64,000 bases of DNA from Calliopum simillimum (taxonomy: Eukaryota; Arthropoda; Insecta; Diptera; Lauxaniidae). This document shows, piece by piece, positions 12,387 through 24,961 of the stretch. A model generated the notes under the pieces. That model made no database searches. It saw only the letters and a program-made list of their open reading frames with translations, and was not told the DNA's origin. The position numbers and the translations under genes were made by a program. How positions within the stretch are numbered: position 1 is the first letter of the stretch; every line of letters starts with the position of its first letter. The DNA lies in contig OX638371.1 of NCBI GenBank assembly GCA_951812925.1, positions 2,790,001 to 2,854,000 on the forward strand, written 5' to 3'.

Positions 12387-12404
12387 TGGCGCCCAACGTG
12401 GGGC
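12387..12404 (+). other. tRNA-Lys primer-binding site of an LTR retroelement remnant
   Basis: TGGCGCCCAACGTGGGGC is an exact 18-nt complement to the 3' end expected of the tRNA-Lys that primes many gypsy-type retroelements (established knowledge). The preceding 128 bp to the degenerate copy would be LTR/leader sequence. No gag, pol or env frame follows, so only this relic remains. Confidence 0.7.
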
Positions 12405-14070
12405 ATGATTATGCTAAACTACTTATTTTTATTTTTTTTTTAATTTTTTCTCGTGCATGAGCAACAGAATTATTCAAAACTAGTTCATGTTCGGCTGCTG
12501 CATCGTTTCTAACAGATTCCTTGTATGAGTGCCATAATAATTTGGATTTACATAGGCCCGCGAAATCACATGGTCCGCATGCGCATGTATGAGATATTTT
12601 TAAGAAAAATGTTTTCAATTCTTACGTTTCCATTTCTTTTGTTGGCTAAAATTCAATTTTATTGAAAGGTCATTTTATTTCCTCTCAATGCAATCATCAT
12701 GGCCAAAATATGTTACTACACACACACTCTCACACTCACACTCACGCTCACGCTCTTTGATATATAGCATTTATTTCGCAATTTTACAATTTTTGAAATT
12801 TGATTGCTAAAATTGTGTAAGACTTTTTTTACTGCATGTGGCATTGTTGGAATTTTACAGTTGGAATTTCCGAAAAAAGAAAAATACAATTTATTTCGCA
12901 TTTTCCAAAGGAAAAAAAAAAGGAATTTCATAGAATTATTTCAAGAATTTGCTGAAGTTTATAGCATTTGGATTTGAATGGTATTTTATTTAGGAATTTT
13001 ATCGAATCAAGTTATTCAAATGTTGCAATTGCACTTTGCTATGTAAGCAATAGCAGCCTACTAAGGAAGCATGTGTTTAGATATAGCAGTGTTGTGGTGG
13101 AGTGTGAGTTGGCACTGCGCCACAAAGTATGCAATTTATATTGAATTGAAGTAGTAAGCAAATACATAGAACAGTAATTTCGTAATTAAAATTCAATAGA
13201 AAATTTAACATTTTACTGCCTTGAAGTTGAGTAGGCCACCTTTTCATCTTCTTTTTCTAGTTGAGAAAACCAATTAATTATCGTAGTTTATTTTTACACA
13301 CAAACCAACCGAAGCCTTTCTTTCTATGTCAAAATCTTAATTAAATTAAAATTAATTTTGAACATGAAAAGTGCAAAGTAACTTTATATCAGGTGTGCCG
13401 AAAAATTTATGTAGATCCTTCAGCAAACTAAGTTTGACATTCATCTTTGTTGGCAGCAATCAACCGACACCTTTTTGAAAACTTTCTAATTTGTAAAACA
13501 GCTAAAAGCATTTAGCCGTTAATATGGCGTAGTTTAATTTGACATTTAAACCACTTTTCTTTTCTTTGCAGCACAACAGCATAAATTTTCAATTAAAATT
13601 ATCCTTTTGGGTTGGTTGTGGGAGAAAGCCTTAAAGATGCATGCGCATGAAAGCCTCTCAAAAAAAAATTTACCTTTCAACTTGGCACAGTTCATTGAGC
13701 CATTAAATTATGTAACGTTTTTAATGTAACGACTCGCCAGTGCCGGAGACTTTATTAAATAAATTAAAAAAGGTGTCACGAAAGTTACCCCTTTTTGGCA
13801 CACACATTTTTAGTCTTACATGAGTATATACTGAGTTCTTTGAATCACAAAATTGTTTTATTTATTTTTTTTTTTAACATTTTAACTCTTTTGTCCAAAA
13901 TCAAGTTTCAATTAAAATTTCGGATGAGCCAAATTCATGTGACAGCTGTCAAAATTTTCAAATAACAACATGATATACTGCTCCGGTCTGCTTTGATGTT
14001 GTTATTGTAGAATCATTAGGGATGTAAGGAAGTATTTATTTATATAACAATGATTTATAATGTGAGTGTT
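12405..14070. other. Gene-free stretch
   Basis: Contains a CACACT/CGCTCA simple repeat (about 12719-12757). The rest is AT-rich without recognised genes or elements. Confidence 0.45.
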
Positions 14071-15147
14071 TCTTTGCGTAATCGATTAAAATTTGGGTTG
14101 ACATCTCCGATTTTTATAAAAATTGGTGAAAAGTTAGTATTTGGCATATGCATAAGTGTGGTTAAATGATTCTTCGAAATTCCGAACAAATTCAAGATGG
14201 CGGCCATATGAAGTCCGATCCAACATTTAGATACTCAAATGTTTGAAAATTCATAGCTTTTGAAAAAAAAATTACACTGAAAAAAAATTAATAGTGGAAA
14301 AAAAGCTTTTTTTCTTTTTTAAAGCCAATTTGGGGCTTGGCGCACTCTTTTTATCTTTTTTAAATATTTTTATTTAAAAGTAAATTTTTTTATAATTATT
14401 TACCGACCTTCAAATTGTAGTATCTTTCACAGTTATAAACTCATGAATTTTTGAAAATGTTTAAGGTTGCCACCGTCCGTGACCCCTAGTAACATTTTTT
14501 TAGAATATTTTTGGAGTAAATTTTAACCCAAGTTTTTGGAAAAGGGGTCAAAAAGACCCTTAAAAACGCGATATAATGGGTTAAGATGTTCACATGACCT
14601 ATCGTGAAATCAAGCATGGAACAATTTTTGGAACATCTTAACCCATTATGTTCCGTTTTTAATTGTCTTTTAGACCCTTTTTTTCCAAAAAAAAAAAAAA
14701 AAAAACTAGGTTATAATGGGTTAAAATCTACTCCAAAAATATCCTAAAAAAATGTTACTAGGATCCACCGCAAAAAAAAAATTCCGTCAGAACGGTGGCA
14801 GCCCTTGCACCATTGACTCATGATAAACACAACATTTAAAAACTTCAAAAATTTATATCTTGACAACCGTAAAAGATACTACAATTGGTCGGTAAACAAA
14901 TATAATAAAATTTGATTTTGAATAAAAATAATTTAAAAAAAAAATAAAAAGGGTGCACCAAGCCCCAAATTGGCTTTAAAAAAGAAAAAAAGCTTTCTTT
15001 CTACTTAAAATTTTTATTGCAGTGTAAATTTTTTTCTAAAGCTTTTTTAAAGTTTAGCCACAGTTATACGTATGTTAAATACTACCTTTTCACCAATTTT
15101 CATAAAATTCGGAAATGTCACCCAAATCTTAATCGATTACGCAAAGA
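14071..15147. mobile_element. Giant foldback element (arms about 520 bp)
   Basis: The outer ends tctttgcgtaatcgatta (14071-14088) and taatcgattacgcaaaga (15130-15147) are perfect inverted copies. Matches continue inward through ttgacatc/gatgtcacc-type blocks, the shared 'gccaatttggggctt' and 'agtaacatttttttag' blocks and ataatgggttaagatgttc/gaacatcttaacccattat (about 14573-14591 and 14631-14649). The loop is about 40 bp. There are no open frames of note. A related fragment lies at 8785-8935. Confidence 0.85.
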
Positions 15148-16894
15148 TTAACCCAGTGTATACTACAGCTGCAGTAAATGCTCTGAATTGAACTGAAGCA
15201 AATCATACAAGACAGGTGCGGCATTTGTTTTTTCTTCTTGCATATCAATGGAATACCGATCACTGCTTTAAAGCAAAGATAACTTGGTACCTAGAGCTGA
15301 GAGTGAAAAATGATTGCCAGATATCGAATCAGCAAACCAAAATTAGCCAAAAAAAAGTTAACAAATCTCATTCAAAATGGTTTCCCTTTAATTATTCGGG
15401 AGCTTTCCTCATCATAAGTCACTGAAAATCCAACTGTCCTTCAAAAAAAAAAATATCCTTTTTCAAATGCAAATATCGATGCTTTTTATGTTCCTGATAT
15501 TTCGACCTCCATAACATTCATCCCTAACTTCAATGAAAGCCAAAACATGATAATGACGACAAATGTAATCATGATGAACTGTCACAAATCCGCAAATAAT
15601 CCTCCATTCAGCTGACGGAAACGACACTAAAACTTTTGATTAAATGCTTGACTTTTTTCTCACATTTTGCACGCGTTATGTGATGATTTTTATTTTTTAT
15701 TTTTATTATTTTGCTCATTTACACAATTGCATATGGAAAGCGTATGCAAGACAGAGATACCACTACGCTACAACAATGGGCTGCTCTTTGAATGAGCGAA
15801 TGAATGAATGAATGACAACAGTCAACTTGAATGTTTCATCATCACAAAAAGGCAAATTAATTTAGTTTATCGCTGCAATTTAATCAAATTAATTAAAAGC
15901 GTTTTATTTTGGCATTGCAATGCTTGAGATCTACATCCACTAAAATTGACAGACAGACGGACGGAAAGAGTCCAAAACTGAAGACAAACAGACTTTTAAT
16001 CGGACGATTTGAAGGACGACAGTTTGCGTTGTCAACTTCGACTGTGACATTGCATGCTGGGTGTAGTTATGGGTTAAATGCTTTTTATCTGTTAAGCTGC
16101 AAATGTTGGGACAGATTTTCAACAGATTTATTTATTTATGTCTTGGATTAAGACAGCGTCCGGCAGCATTGCATTGTTCACTCATTAATTTATACAGATG
16201 AATGTCGAATAAGTGGAAGTTGGTGCGCTGATAACTATTTAATTTCATTAAGGATGATAAGGAAAATTGAATTTTATCTTTACTTATGACCCAAAAATGC
16301 TTATATTAAAGTTATACAAATAATGAATCATTCACACTTAACCTCTTCTAATGGCATTCTACTTTGTAAAAAAGTCAATACTTTTAATGAATTTACAGAA
16401 ACTTGCTCATTGTACATATGAATGTTTCTTAGAATCCCTTTAGTGATTACCAACTTGTTTGCATTCCCAATAAAAATCGTTTCCGAACTCTAACCCATAC
16501 AAATTATAGATGTGTGAGCAGCAATGATGAATGCAAAAAAGCACCTCCATCACCACAAGTTGAACTCAATTTAAAGCCACCACCACCACCCTCGTTGACC
16601 TACATACTTAGTTTGCTTAGCCTAACCCCACCCATAGCTACCCATATTTAGTAGCTTGAAAAGGAAAATCATATTTTTTTATGTGCATATGAAAAACCTA
16701 ACCAGATGGCGCTCAAAAAAAAAATGAAAGGCAGAGTCGACACAACTTATTGGTTTTCTAGGATGCATTCAAAACTTCTATTATTACAGACCAACAATTA
16801 CCCGCAATAACAACAAAAGCATGGGTTAAAACAACAACAACAAAATTTATGCTCTACAATTGTTGCGGTATTGTGAGCCAATATGGCGTAGTAC
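15148..16894. other. Gene-free stretch
   Basis: AT-rich DNA with a (GAAT)n run (about 15792-15815). No gene is recognised. Confidence 0.45.
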
Positions 16895-16982
16895 TATTGA
16901 AATGTACTCGTTCATGGAGACACACACACACATGCATAAGTTGGACCCAAAAGGAAATATTACTGTGGTCACATGAATGGTT
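16895..16982 (+). repeat. 87-bp direct repeat, left copy
   Basis: About 93% similar to 17594-17679 (tattgaaatRtactc ... cccaaaaggaaatatt ... acatgaatgg). The two copies abut the two ends of the MITE-like body between them. Confidence 0.85.
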
Positions 16983-17593
16983 TCTCAAGAGGAACAAATT
17001 TCTACCGCTTCTGATCCAAGCACTTTAAAAGCGCTTGTTGCCATAGCAATTTAGAAACACTTACACAATGAATTTTTGTAAGCCTGCAGTAAGAACCCAG
17101 CCTGAGTGATTTTCTTAACATTTTTTTTTATTTTTTTTTTTTTTTTTTGCTTTATTTTTTGTTTATTCAAATATTTTTTATTCAACATGTTTTTATTTCA
17201 CTTTTCTATTTTCCTTTTTCTTGTTTATTTACTTTTGTTTAATTGAATTGAAACTGATTACACAATGGTTCTATGTAACGCTGTAGGAATCATTAAAATG
17301 TCAAATTCTGTTATGACAACATTTGCCTAATACACAAATTTAATACCTCTTCATCGTATCGGGCGATGGTGTGGCGGTCTAACGAGTTGGTAAATGTATT
17401 GCAAATAAACATAATCTGTTTTTAGCTATCACACGGACGATCGTGCATTCAAATCCTGGTGCTGCCAGTATTTTATTTTTATTTTTATTTTTTTTTCTTT
17501 TCTTTTTATTGAAAAAACGCTTGCCGCAGCATTACAAATAAGCGCTTCAAAAGACCTCTTGAAGTAAGGCTGCGCACTTCTTTTCCCGTTGGG
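16983..17593 (-). mobile_element. MITE-like element (family G), expanded
   Basis: The right end (17510-17593, ending cttcttttcccgttgggt) is the inverted counterpart of the left end of 26125-26308. The left end (16990-17045, accgcttctgatccaagcac) is the inverted counterpart of that element's right end. The middle is enlarged by T-rich DNA and a tRNA-like insert. No coding capacity is seen. Confidence 0.55.
17373..17500 (+). repeat. tRNA-like SINE fragment
   Basis: From 17373 (ggcggt) to 17467 (tgctgcca) a 6-bp acceptor-like pairing including two G-U pairs is possible. There is an A-box-like start and a B-box-like cattcaaatcc, followed by a (TTTTA)n-like tail. The T-arm does not pair, so I take it as a SINE head rather than a working tRNA. 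Confidence 0.35.
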
Positions 17594-17679
17594 TATTGAA
17601 ATATACTCATTCATGGAGACACACACACACATTCATAAGTTGGGCCCAAAAGGAAATATTATTGTGGTGACATGAATGG
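17594..17679 (+). repeat. 87-bp direct repeat, right copy
   Basis: Right partner of 16895-16982. It begins immediately after the 'cccgttggg' end of the MITE-like body. Confidence 0.85.
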
Positions 17680-20058
17680 CTTTGATGGAACAATAAAGAC
17701 ACATCTTTTGAGTATAAGATTCCAAATATGTTTGCAAGCTGTTGATTTTTTCATCAATTAAGGCAGTTTCTTATTTTTCTTGCTGGAAATGTGTATTAGA
17801 ATTGCGTTCATAAGGCACAAGAAGTTTTTCTTGGATGTAAATAAGCACCTTGTAAAATTTGGAACATTTCCGAGAACATTTGATAGATCCCAAACCATTT
17901 AAAATTTATTCTGCAATTCATTTTTCCGTAAGTTCAGTGTGGAAAATTTGGATATGAAATGGAATGGAATGGAATTTTTTTGTTTCCTAGATGCTCTCAA
18001 AGTAAGTTTCAAATAAGGGGCGGTTTTTGCAATTATTAATTTTTTTTTTTTTTTTTAAGGACAAATAAATCACAGATTCGAACTTAGTGGCTTAAAAGCC
18101 AAAACACAAGATCTTTTTTTTAAGCTAATGATTGATTCCAGCAAAAAGTCATATAAAGAAAAATTGTTTTATATATAAGGGGAGCTCAGGGGAATCCCGC
18201 CTCGAGATTTACGATTATCTTGCTAAAATAAGTTCCTATTAGTCTCTACATGAAATGTTTCTATGCCGATAGTTTACTTTTCCAACAAAAAAGTATCAAA
18301 TCTTTAGACAATTAAATTATTTCTAAAAGAAAAGTCTTATTTCTTGCAGGCGGTCATAAATATTTCAAAGTAGTTGCATTTTCAGGTAGAAACCGTAGTT
18401 TTAGAAAAGGATCATACTTTCAGCAATCGTATACTATATTCACAACGAAAATTTTACTGCATTGGCTTAAACGTTTTCGTTAACATTTTTCAGCAACCAA
18501 ATAAAGTTTTGACATCAAAAGGTTCCAATTTTCTTTTTTTCAAATTTAATAAATAATGTTTTAGTTTTAGTTAACACTTTTAAATTTCAATTTTTGTTTC
18601 AAATTTTGAATTAAAATTGAAGATTTTTACTTCAAAAGAGAAAAATTTTGTTTTTTTCCGTGAATTAAAAGCTGGAGAAAAGTTATTCAAGAGCAATCAG
18701 TATGATAAGCCGCTCATTGCCAGTGACTTAATTTCCGACATGGCTGTCATACCATAAAGAACACACACAAACGCAAGTAAACAAAAATTGAGCGCAACTT
18801 TTATTTATCGCACACAGTGTTGGAAAACGAGATTATGATGACGATGTCAAAACGACAAGAGCAACAACAATGATGATGTTGATGATGACGATGGTGATAT
18901 GTAGCTCCACTATAAACATTTAAATGAAATTCAATGTCCTCGTTCATTGCAATTCTTTCACATTGCATACATACATATGAATAGGAAGCACAGTTCGTCC
19001 ATTATTTGATATATATGTACATATGTGTGTGTGGCCTTAAATGCCGCTTTACTATTTTCTTGTCATATTGCAAATAGTAGTAGAAAAAGTAGTTAAAATC
19101 AACAACAACAGCTGTTGCTGTACTAAAAATTGCAGCAATTCTTTTACCAATGCATACGACGACTGCAGCAACTAAGGAAAATCTTTGTTGGAAAAGTTGA
19201 ACGAAAAGTTTTAGCAGCTTGGGGAAAAATTCTTCGAAACAATTCACAACAACAGCAGCAGCAACTTGAGTATGCTGCTGAGCCAATGCATTGTCAATGC
19301 AAACAACTTAATGAATTGCTACGACTTTGTTAAGTATTTGAGTCGCTTTAACAAAAGGATCGCATAACAGGAGCAGCAGCAACTGCAGTAGTACAGCATT
19401 GACTTTGCATGCCAGAACTAACTGACTGTATGTGTACTGTGTGCTATGAATAAGGGTAGTCATATGAATTTACAAAAAAAAAAAAAAAACTTTTCGAAAG
19501 TTGCTGTTGCCTGCCATAGGACATAAAATGCATTCTTTAACTCAATTTGATTGCAATTAATTTAAAATTTAAATGTACAAAGTTTTAATGCTTCATGGTG
19601 ACACATTTTTTCTTAGCAAAGTGAAGTTTTTCAGCTTAAAAAAATTTAAATTTTTTAGTAGAATTGTAAATCGTAAACACTTGAATGAAACCCTAAGATA
19701 GCAGAATACGTGACCGTCCAAAGTTATATTGTCTTTTGAAGTGGGCAGTGCCACACCCCTAAATGGAAAAAACGATCTGACAGCTAAACCACAGCATTGA
19801 TTCTTACGAAATTTGACATGCAGAAAGGGTTAACAAATGTAACTTATTAAGCGATTTCAGGTACTTGTCGCATGTCGGAATTTCTCCAGGCTACGGAAGT
19901 GACAGTCGTACGTATGTTTTTCAAAAATATCTAAGTTGAATGGAAATCTGTGTTGTGTGTTTAGCACTAGGGGAGGACTGTATTTGCACTTTGTATTAGT
20001 TCTGTTAATTGTATTTAAGTAGTTATTGGTGAAAAGGGCTCAAACTCCTTTGCAGGAA
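17680..20058. other. Gene-free stretch
   Basis: Contains CAG/CAA-rich patches (about 19100-19275) and a fragment (about 19690-19900) with 'gcagtgccacacccc', a phrase also seen in the DINE-like tandem repeats. No gene is recognised. Confidence 0.45.
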
Positions 20059-20060
20059 TA

Positions 20061-21362
20061 TAAGGGGTGTTTTTTTTAGAGGTTTGTTTTTCGAATAGAG
20101 ATAAAACTAGCATTTTGTGGTCAAATCTGGCAACTCTAATGTCATTTATGTTCAGTTTGGTTTGCCATTTCATCATGAACAGGTTGACAAAAGAACAACG
20201 CTTGCAAATTGTGCAAATTTATTTCGAAAATAATGGTTCAGTTCGCGAAGTTTACCGCAAGCTCCGTCCATTTTATGGTCGACATAATCGTCCATCAGAG
20301 CAATTAATTCGGTTAACCATGGATCGTTTTCGCACTACGTTTACTCTATGTGATAATACGCATCCGCAGAGACGTCGAACAGTGCGCACCGAAGAAACAA
20401 TTGCCGCTGTAGAGCAAAATGTTGAAGAGAACCCGAATGAATCGATTCGCCACCGTGCACAGCAATTGGAGCTTTGTCCATCAACTTTATGGAAGATTTT
20501 GCGCAAAGATCTTGGCTTGCGACCTTACAAGATCCAGCTTGTGCAAGAATTAAAGCCGCGAGATCATGCAATGCGTCGTGATTTTGGTGTATGGGCCGAA
20601 AATGAGATTGATCTCGATGCTGATTTTCATCGCAAAATTTTGCTCAGTGATGAGGCTCATTTTTGGTTGAATGGCTACGTCAACAAGCAAAATTGCCACA
20701 TTTGGAGTGAAGAGAATCCACATGAGACCCTTGAGACGCCATTACATCCACAAAAACTGACTGTTTGCTCTATGGGCTGGTGAAGTCATTGGGCCATACT
20801 TCTTCCGAAATAATGCTGGAGAGTCAGTTACCGTTAATGGAGACCGGTATAGAGCCATGATAACCGACTATTTTGTTCCCGAATTGGATGGCATGAATGT
20901 GGATGAGTTGTGGTTCCAACAAGACGGCGCTACATGCCACACAGCGCACGTCACAATCGATTTATTGAAGGAAACATTCGATGAGCGCATAATTTCGCGG
21001 AATGGACCTGTCAATTGGCCACCAAGATCGTGTGATTTGACACCATTGGATTATTTTCTTTGGGGATATGTGAAATCGCTCGTCTACGCCAACAAACCAG
21101 AAACGTTAGGGGACTTGGAAGCCAACATTCGTGGCGTTATTGCCGACATACGGCCCCATATGCTCGAAAAAGTGGTTGAAAATTGGACCTGTAGAATTGG
21201 CTTTATTCGAGCCAGCCGCGGCGGCCACATGCCCGAAATCATATTTAAACATTAATGGCATAAAATTATCCTTCCAATAAAGCCAAATTGATGGACATTA
21301 AAATGATTTTCTTGTATTTTATTTCAATTCAAAGTTCTATACCTCTAAAAAAACACCCTTTA
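20061..21362 (+). mobile_element. DD41D mariner-like transposon, copy A (frameshifted)
   Basis: A 1302-bp element flanked by TA duplications (20059-20060 and 21363-21364). Terminal inverted repeats are taaggggtgttttttttaga and its partner ending aaacaccctttta-like (about 22 bp, core GGGTGTTTTTTTAGAGGT). It encodes one transposase frame with a polyadenylation signal (AATAAA) shortly after the stop. It is nearly identical to copy B at 26915-28220, so insertion was recent. Confidence 0.95.
20175..21255 (+). pseudogene. DD41D transposase, broken by a 5-bp deletion
   Basis: Cut-and-paste transposase of the Tc1/mariner superfamily, which binds the element's inverted repeats and catalyses DNA excision and insertion. 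It starts at the same ATG as copy B (MNRLTKEQ). N-terminal helix-turn-helix segments and the first catalytic aspartate (motif SDEAHFWLN) are intact. Compared with copy B, 5 bp (GTGTG) are missing at about 20766 (after ...QKLTV), giving a stop a few codons later at 20781-20783. The remaining frame resumes without stops to 21255, carrying the other two aspartates (QQDGATCH and PLDYFLWG). The total is exactly 5 bp shorter than copy B's gene. It cannot make a full transposase, but its ends could still be mobilised by copy B. Confidence 0.95.
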
Positions 21363-21364
21363 TA

Positions 21365-21956
21365 ACAAATTAACTCCATGAGTAATTGTAATTATAATTT
21401 ATTAAACTTTAAAAACATTATTTTTTGATAAGAAAAATTACATTATTTGAGATTTAACTTAGAGGTATTACATCAAATGAAATCTTTAAATAAAATATAT
21501 AAAAATCCATTAAAAGTTAATTAATTAAGGAAAAATGAAGTGTTGAAAAAACCTTATGTTATCGCATTCGAAAAAAAAGCATTTTGTAAAATATATTTTT
21601 GTCCTACCTGTCAAACTTTAATTTTTCGTACTAGTAAAATTTCATCTACTGCATCTTTGTGCATAAATTTGCTAAAAAATACCAATCTAAGTTTTTGCAG
21701 CTAAAGTCGCTTACAAATTAAGCAAAATTGTTAAGAGATGTGACTAATTTTGTTTTTGTGGGCGTATCCTGCACAATTTTTCAGTGGATATTATTTCTAC
21801 CAATACCCTTTACAAATCGCTAGACGCCGTACGCATTGGAGGAGTAATGCAAAGGAACTCCACGGAAAGATAAAAGAAACAAGAAAAATATTTTAAAACT
21901 ATTGAAAATTCTAAAAGGCTATATTAAGAGTCATATTCCCACCGTAATCTACGTAA
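21365..21956. other. Gene-free AT-rich stretch
   Basis: Nothing recognised. Confidence 0.45.
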
Positions 21957-24098
21957 TCTATTGATACGCAAGAGATAAAGTTGTCCATCTTTTTTTACTA
22001 TGTTAGAAATGGAGTATGACTTTAAATTATACACCCCCGGTGGCGTTTTTGAGCGACATCATCCATAATGATATTGTCATCGATGAATCATCAAGAAAAT
22101 AACACGAACATAGATCGCTCTACATGAAATTTTCCGAAACGAATTTTTCATCGATGACTCACAATTGGGATGTCAGGAAGTTAGTATTCTCTGTTGGACA
22201 ATATCACTCAAGTGTCTCTAAACTTCTGAAATGTTTCGAATCGGTGATATTGTCTGTTAAAAGTCAATGACAAGTTTACGGCTGCATGACATTGTCTGTT
22301 ACATGTCAACGCGTAAAAGTCATAGGTACAGCCGATTGTTATTTTTGTTGTCAGTTTGTCAAGCGAAATGAAATAAATAAATAACAAAATATTGTGTCCT
22401 CCTACAAAATGTGATTAATTTTAATTAAAAAGATGTATTTTATAACTGTTAAATTCAGACAGACTAAACATTTTGAGGTGAGTTAATATGTCCTTAAGAA
22501 AAGGCTTTTAATAATGGAGTTATTATAACGTCTGAATTTTATCTTTGCAATAGATTTCTGTCGTCGACCTACCCATGAAGAATATCACCGAAAATTTTGC
22601 TGTTAGACAAATGTATTTTCAAGTTCGATGCAGTTTGATTCGATGGCCTGAAAATTGCCGCAAAGCACTATCAAAACATAAAAAATGCATTACCTAATAG
22701 ACTAACTGAAAGCGGCTGGCTGACCTACATCATAGTATTCAATCTGAATTTTTTTGAGTGTTATTCCAATAGAAGATATGAACTTTTGTTATGGTCAAAT
22801 CTTGAGATGTGGTGATATCGAGTGCTAAAAGTAGAGAAATTTGGTTTTTTGCAAATATCTCGCTAAGGGTTATTTCTACAAAAAAAAAAAAATTTGTTCA
22901 CTATTTTGTAGCTCAGATAATTTCATATAGAAAACCCGCAAAAATAGTTTTTTACGACTTACAGTTGATGAGTTATAGTACTTTTAAAATCAAGAGTCAT
23001 ACTCGTATTACTATGAACAAACACTTGTATGCGGCAAATACCTTAAAATAGGATATCTACTAAACTAAAAGTCAAACGAAACAACTTTCATAATTTTTTT
23101 ATTGAACATTTTCTGAATATAAAACTGTGGTCCAACCTTAGCGTGATATTTGTATAAAACAGATTTTTCTCGACTCTTAGCACCTAATATCTCACCAAGG
23201 CACCACCTCTCAGATTTGACTAGAGTACAAGTTCTTAATACTATTGGAATAACTATGATATATTTAATAGTACGTAGTTATTTTCATTTGTTAATATGCA
23301 CTAAGTATTTTTATTTAGAGTCGAAGGCCTGAGTTGTTAGTATCATCTTTATAAAATTGTATATTTAACAAATGTAAATTAAAATATTTAAATTACTTAA
23401 TAAATATAAATAAAAACAAATGCAAAACAAAAAAAAAAATTTTTTTGCTAGATTTATGCTGACATGTTTGTGACAAAATCATTGGTGAAAACTCGATGAC
23501 ATTTTCCTCTACAACTTATTCGGAAGTATACGCATTACTGACTTATTCATGAGGGAATCGTACTAATATTGTCTGCTACGTGTCGCTAGCACACTGACGA
23601 CTCAGTGAAATTATCAGCATAAGTCATCAGTGATTTTTTGGACATTTGTTCTAAAAGTTCATGCATGAAGTCAAACAAATGTCTCCGTTTGTCACCTATG
23701 ATCTAATTTTGTCTCTATTTGTCATCAATGAATCGTCGTGCCGTTCGCCACCGGGTCATTAGCAAGATATTTGTGTGTAGATGTGCACAAAGTAAAAATG
23801 ATGTTCATATTTTGACTTTAAGACAGGTAAAATTAAATACAAATTTTTTAATATTAACAACAACAAAATACACGGTCACAAAGAGCTGAAAAAAAAAAAC
23901 ATAGAGAGAGACAAAAAAGCATAGCACTGACTTCATGTTTTTTGTTTTGCTTATATTTCACTTGAATTATTCTAGGATTGATAAATGAGCTTTATTATTT
24001 CGTACCAAATAGCGAAAAAAAAGTTCTTAAAGTGTCCAAAAAGTACCCACATTATATTGTACATTTGTGATCGAATTTGGACCACTGGGCGATTCTAG
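21957..24098 (+). mobile_element. Non-autonomous Helitron, copy 3, split by an insertion
   Basis: Starts A|TCTATTGATACGC and ends GGGCGATTCTAG|T like copies 1 and 2. The left part (21957-22034) and right part (23757-24098) together match the other copies. At the break, 'aattatacac' and 'cattagcaag' rejoin to the order seen in copies 1 and 2. Confidence 0.75.
22035..23756. mobile_element. 1.7-kb inverted-repeat insertion in the Helitron
   Basis: The ends are CCCGGTGGCG (about 22036-22045) and CGCCACCGGG (about 23746-23755). Beyond these 10 bp, both ends have tandem-like 'gaYtcatYRatgac' and 'attgtctgttacatgtc' motifs. It holds no transposase-like frame; open frames are short and AT-rich. No convincing target duplication is seen. 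I cannot assign it to a known superfamily. Confidence 0.6.
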
Positions 24099-24961
24099 TA
24101 AAAATAAATATATATTGTTAGAAAATTTCAGTAAAAATCATACTGTTTCTTGCCAATTCAAAAAAAAAATACTCTTAGAATATCGCATTTTTCTCAAATA
24201 CCAAGTTGTTTGTACTTCAAATTACAACACTGCAAATTAATTACCAACAAAAGTTGTAAGTCAAACTGACTTTGATAGTTTGTTCACACTAAAGTATTGT
24301 ATCCTTAACCCAAAATCAACACAAAAAGTACAGCACGCTATTCTCTTCTTCTGTTTCGAAAGTCTGTCTGGTACTTGACACGTTGAAGTGTGCAATCAAC
24401 GGTATTGAAGCAACAGAGCAAAGTAGCAGCATTGTTCAGTGATGCTACTTGAGGCTGCATGAAGCAGCAGCAGCGCTTTGTAAACTTTTGTTACTAATGC
24501 CAGCTATTAAAAAAATATATATTTTTTAATGGGGATGAAAGCGTTGCGTATCCCTAATATGTATTGCCATAAGTATTTTTTTACTAGAAATTTACCGAAA
24601 TTCGACTAGTTAAACAAACTTTCAAAAGTAATCATCCACGCCTGTTTTCCCTTTATTAACAAAAGATTTAGCATATTCTTCCCTGAAGGGATTTCATAAA
24701 AATCAGAACAGTAATCGGGGCGTGGCACCACCCACTTAAAAACAAATGGTTTTAATATCCATCTAAGTGCTCTAATATATCTCAATGCCAAATTTCACAG
24801 AAATAGCTGTAGTGGCTTAGCCGTGAGAGCGTATTTTCTCGTTTGGGGCGGTGCACAGTTTTTCGACCACTAAATTTCAAAAATCTAATGAAACGGTTTT
24901 ATAAAGAAATGTTTGACTAAGAAGATTCCGTGAATATTTTTTCTTCTTTTAAATGAGCCAA
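24099..24961. other. Gene-free stretch with a DINE-like fragment
   Basis: About 24560-24870 contains 'ggggcgtggcaccacccac' and 'atttcacagaaatagctgt', phrasing like the central tandem repeats of the elements at 38 and 41 kb. CAG repeats occur near 24460. No gene is recognised. Confidence 0.4.

Noticed and set aside
20273..20571. Antisense open frames inside the DD41D transposase gene (also 27712-28010 in copy B)
   Set aside because: They mirror the transposase codons on the other strand and have no independent support.
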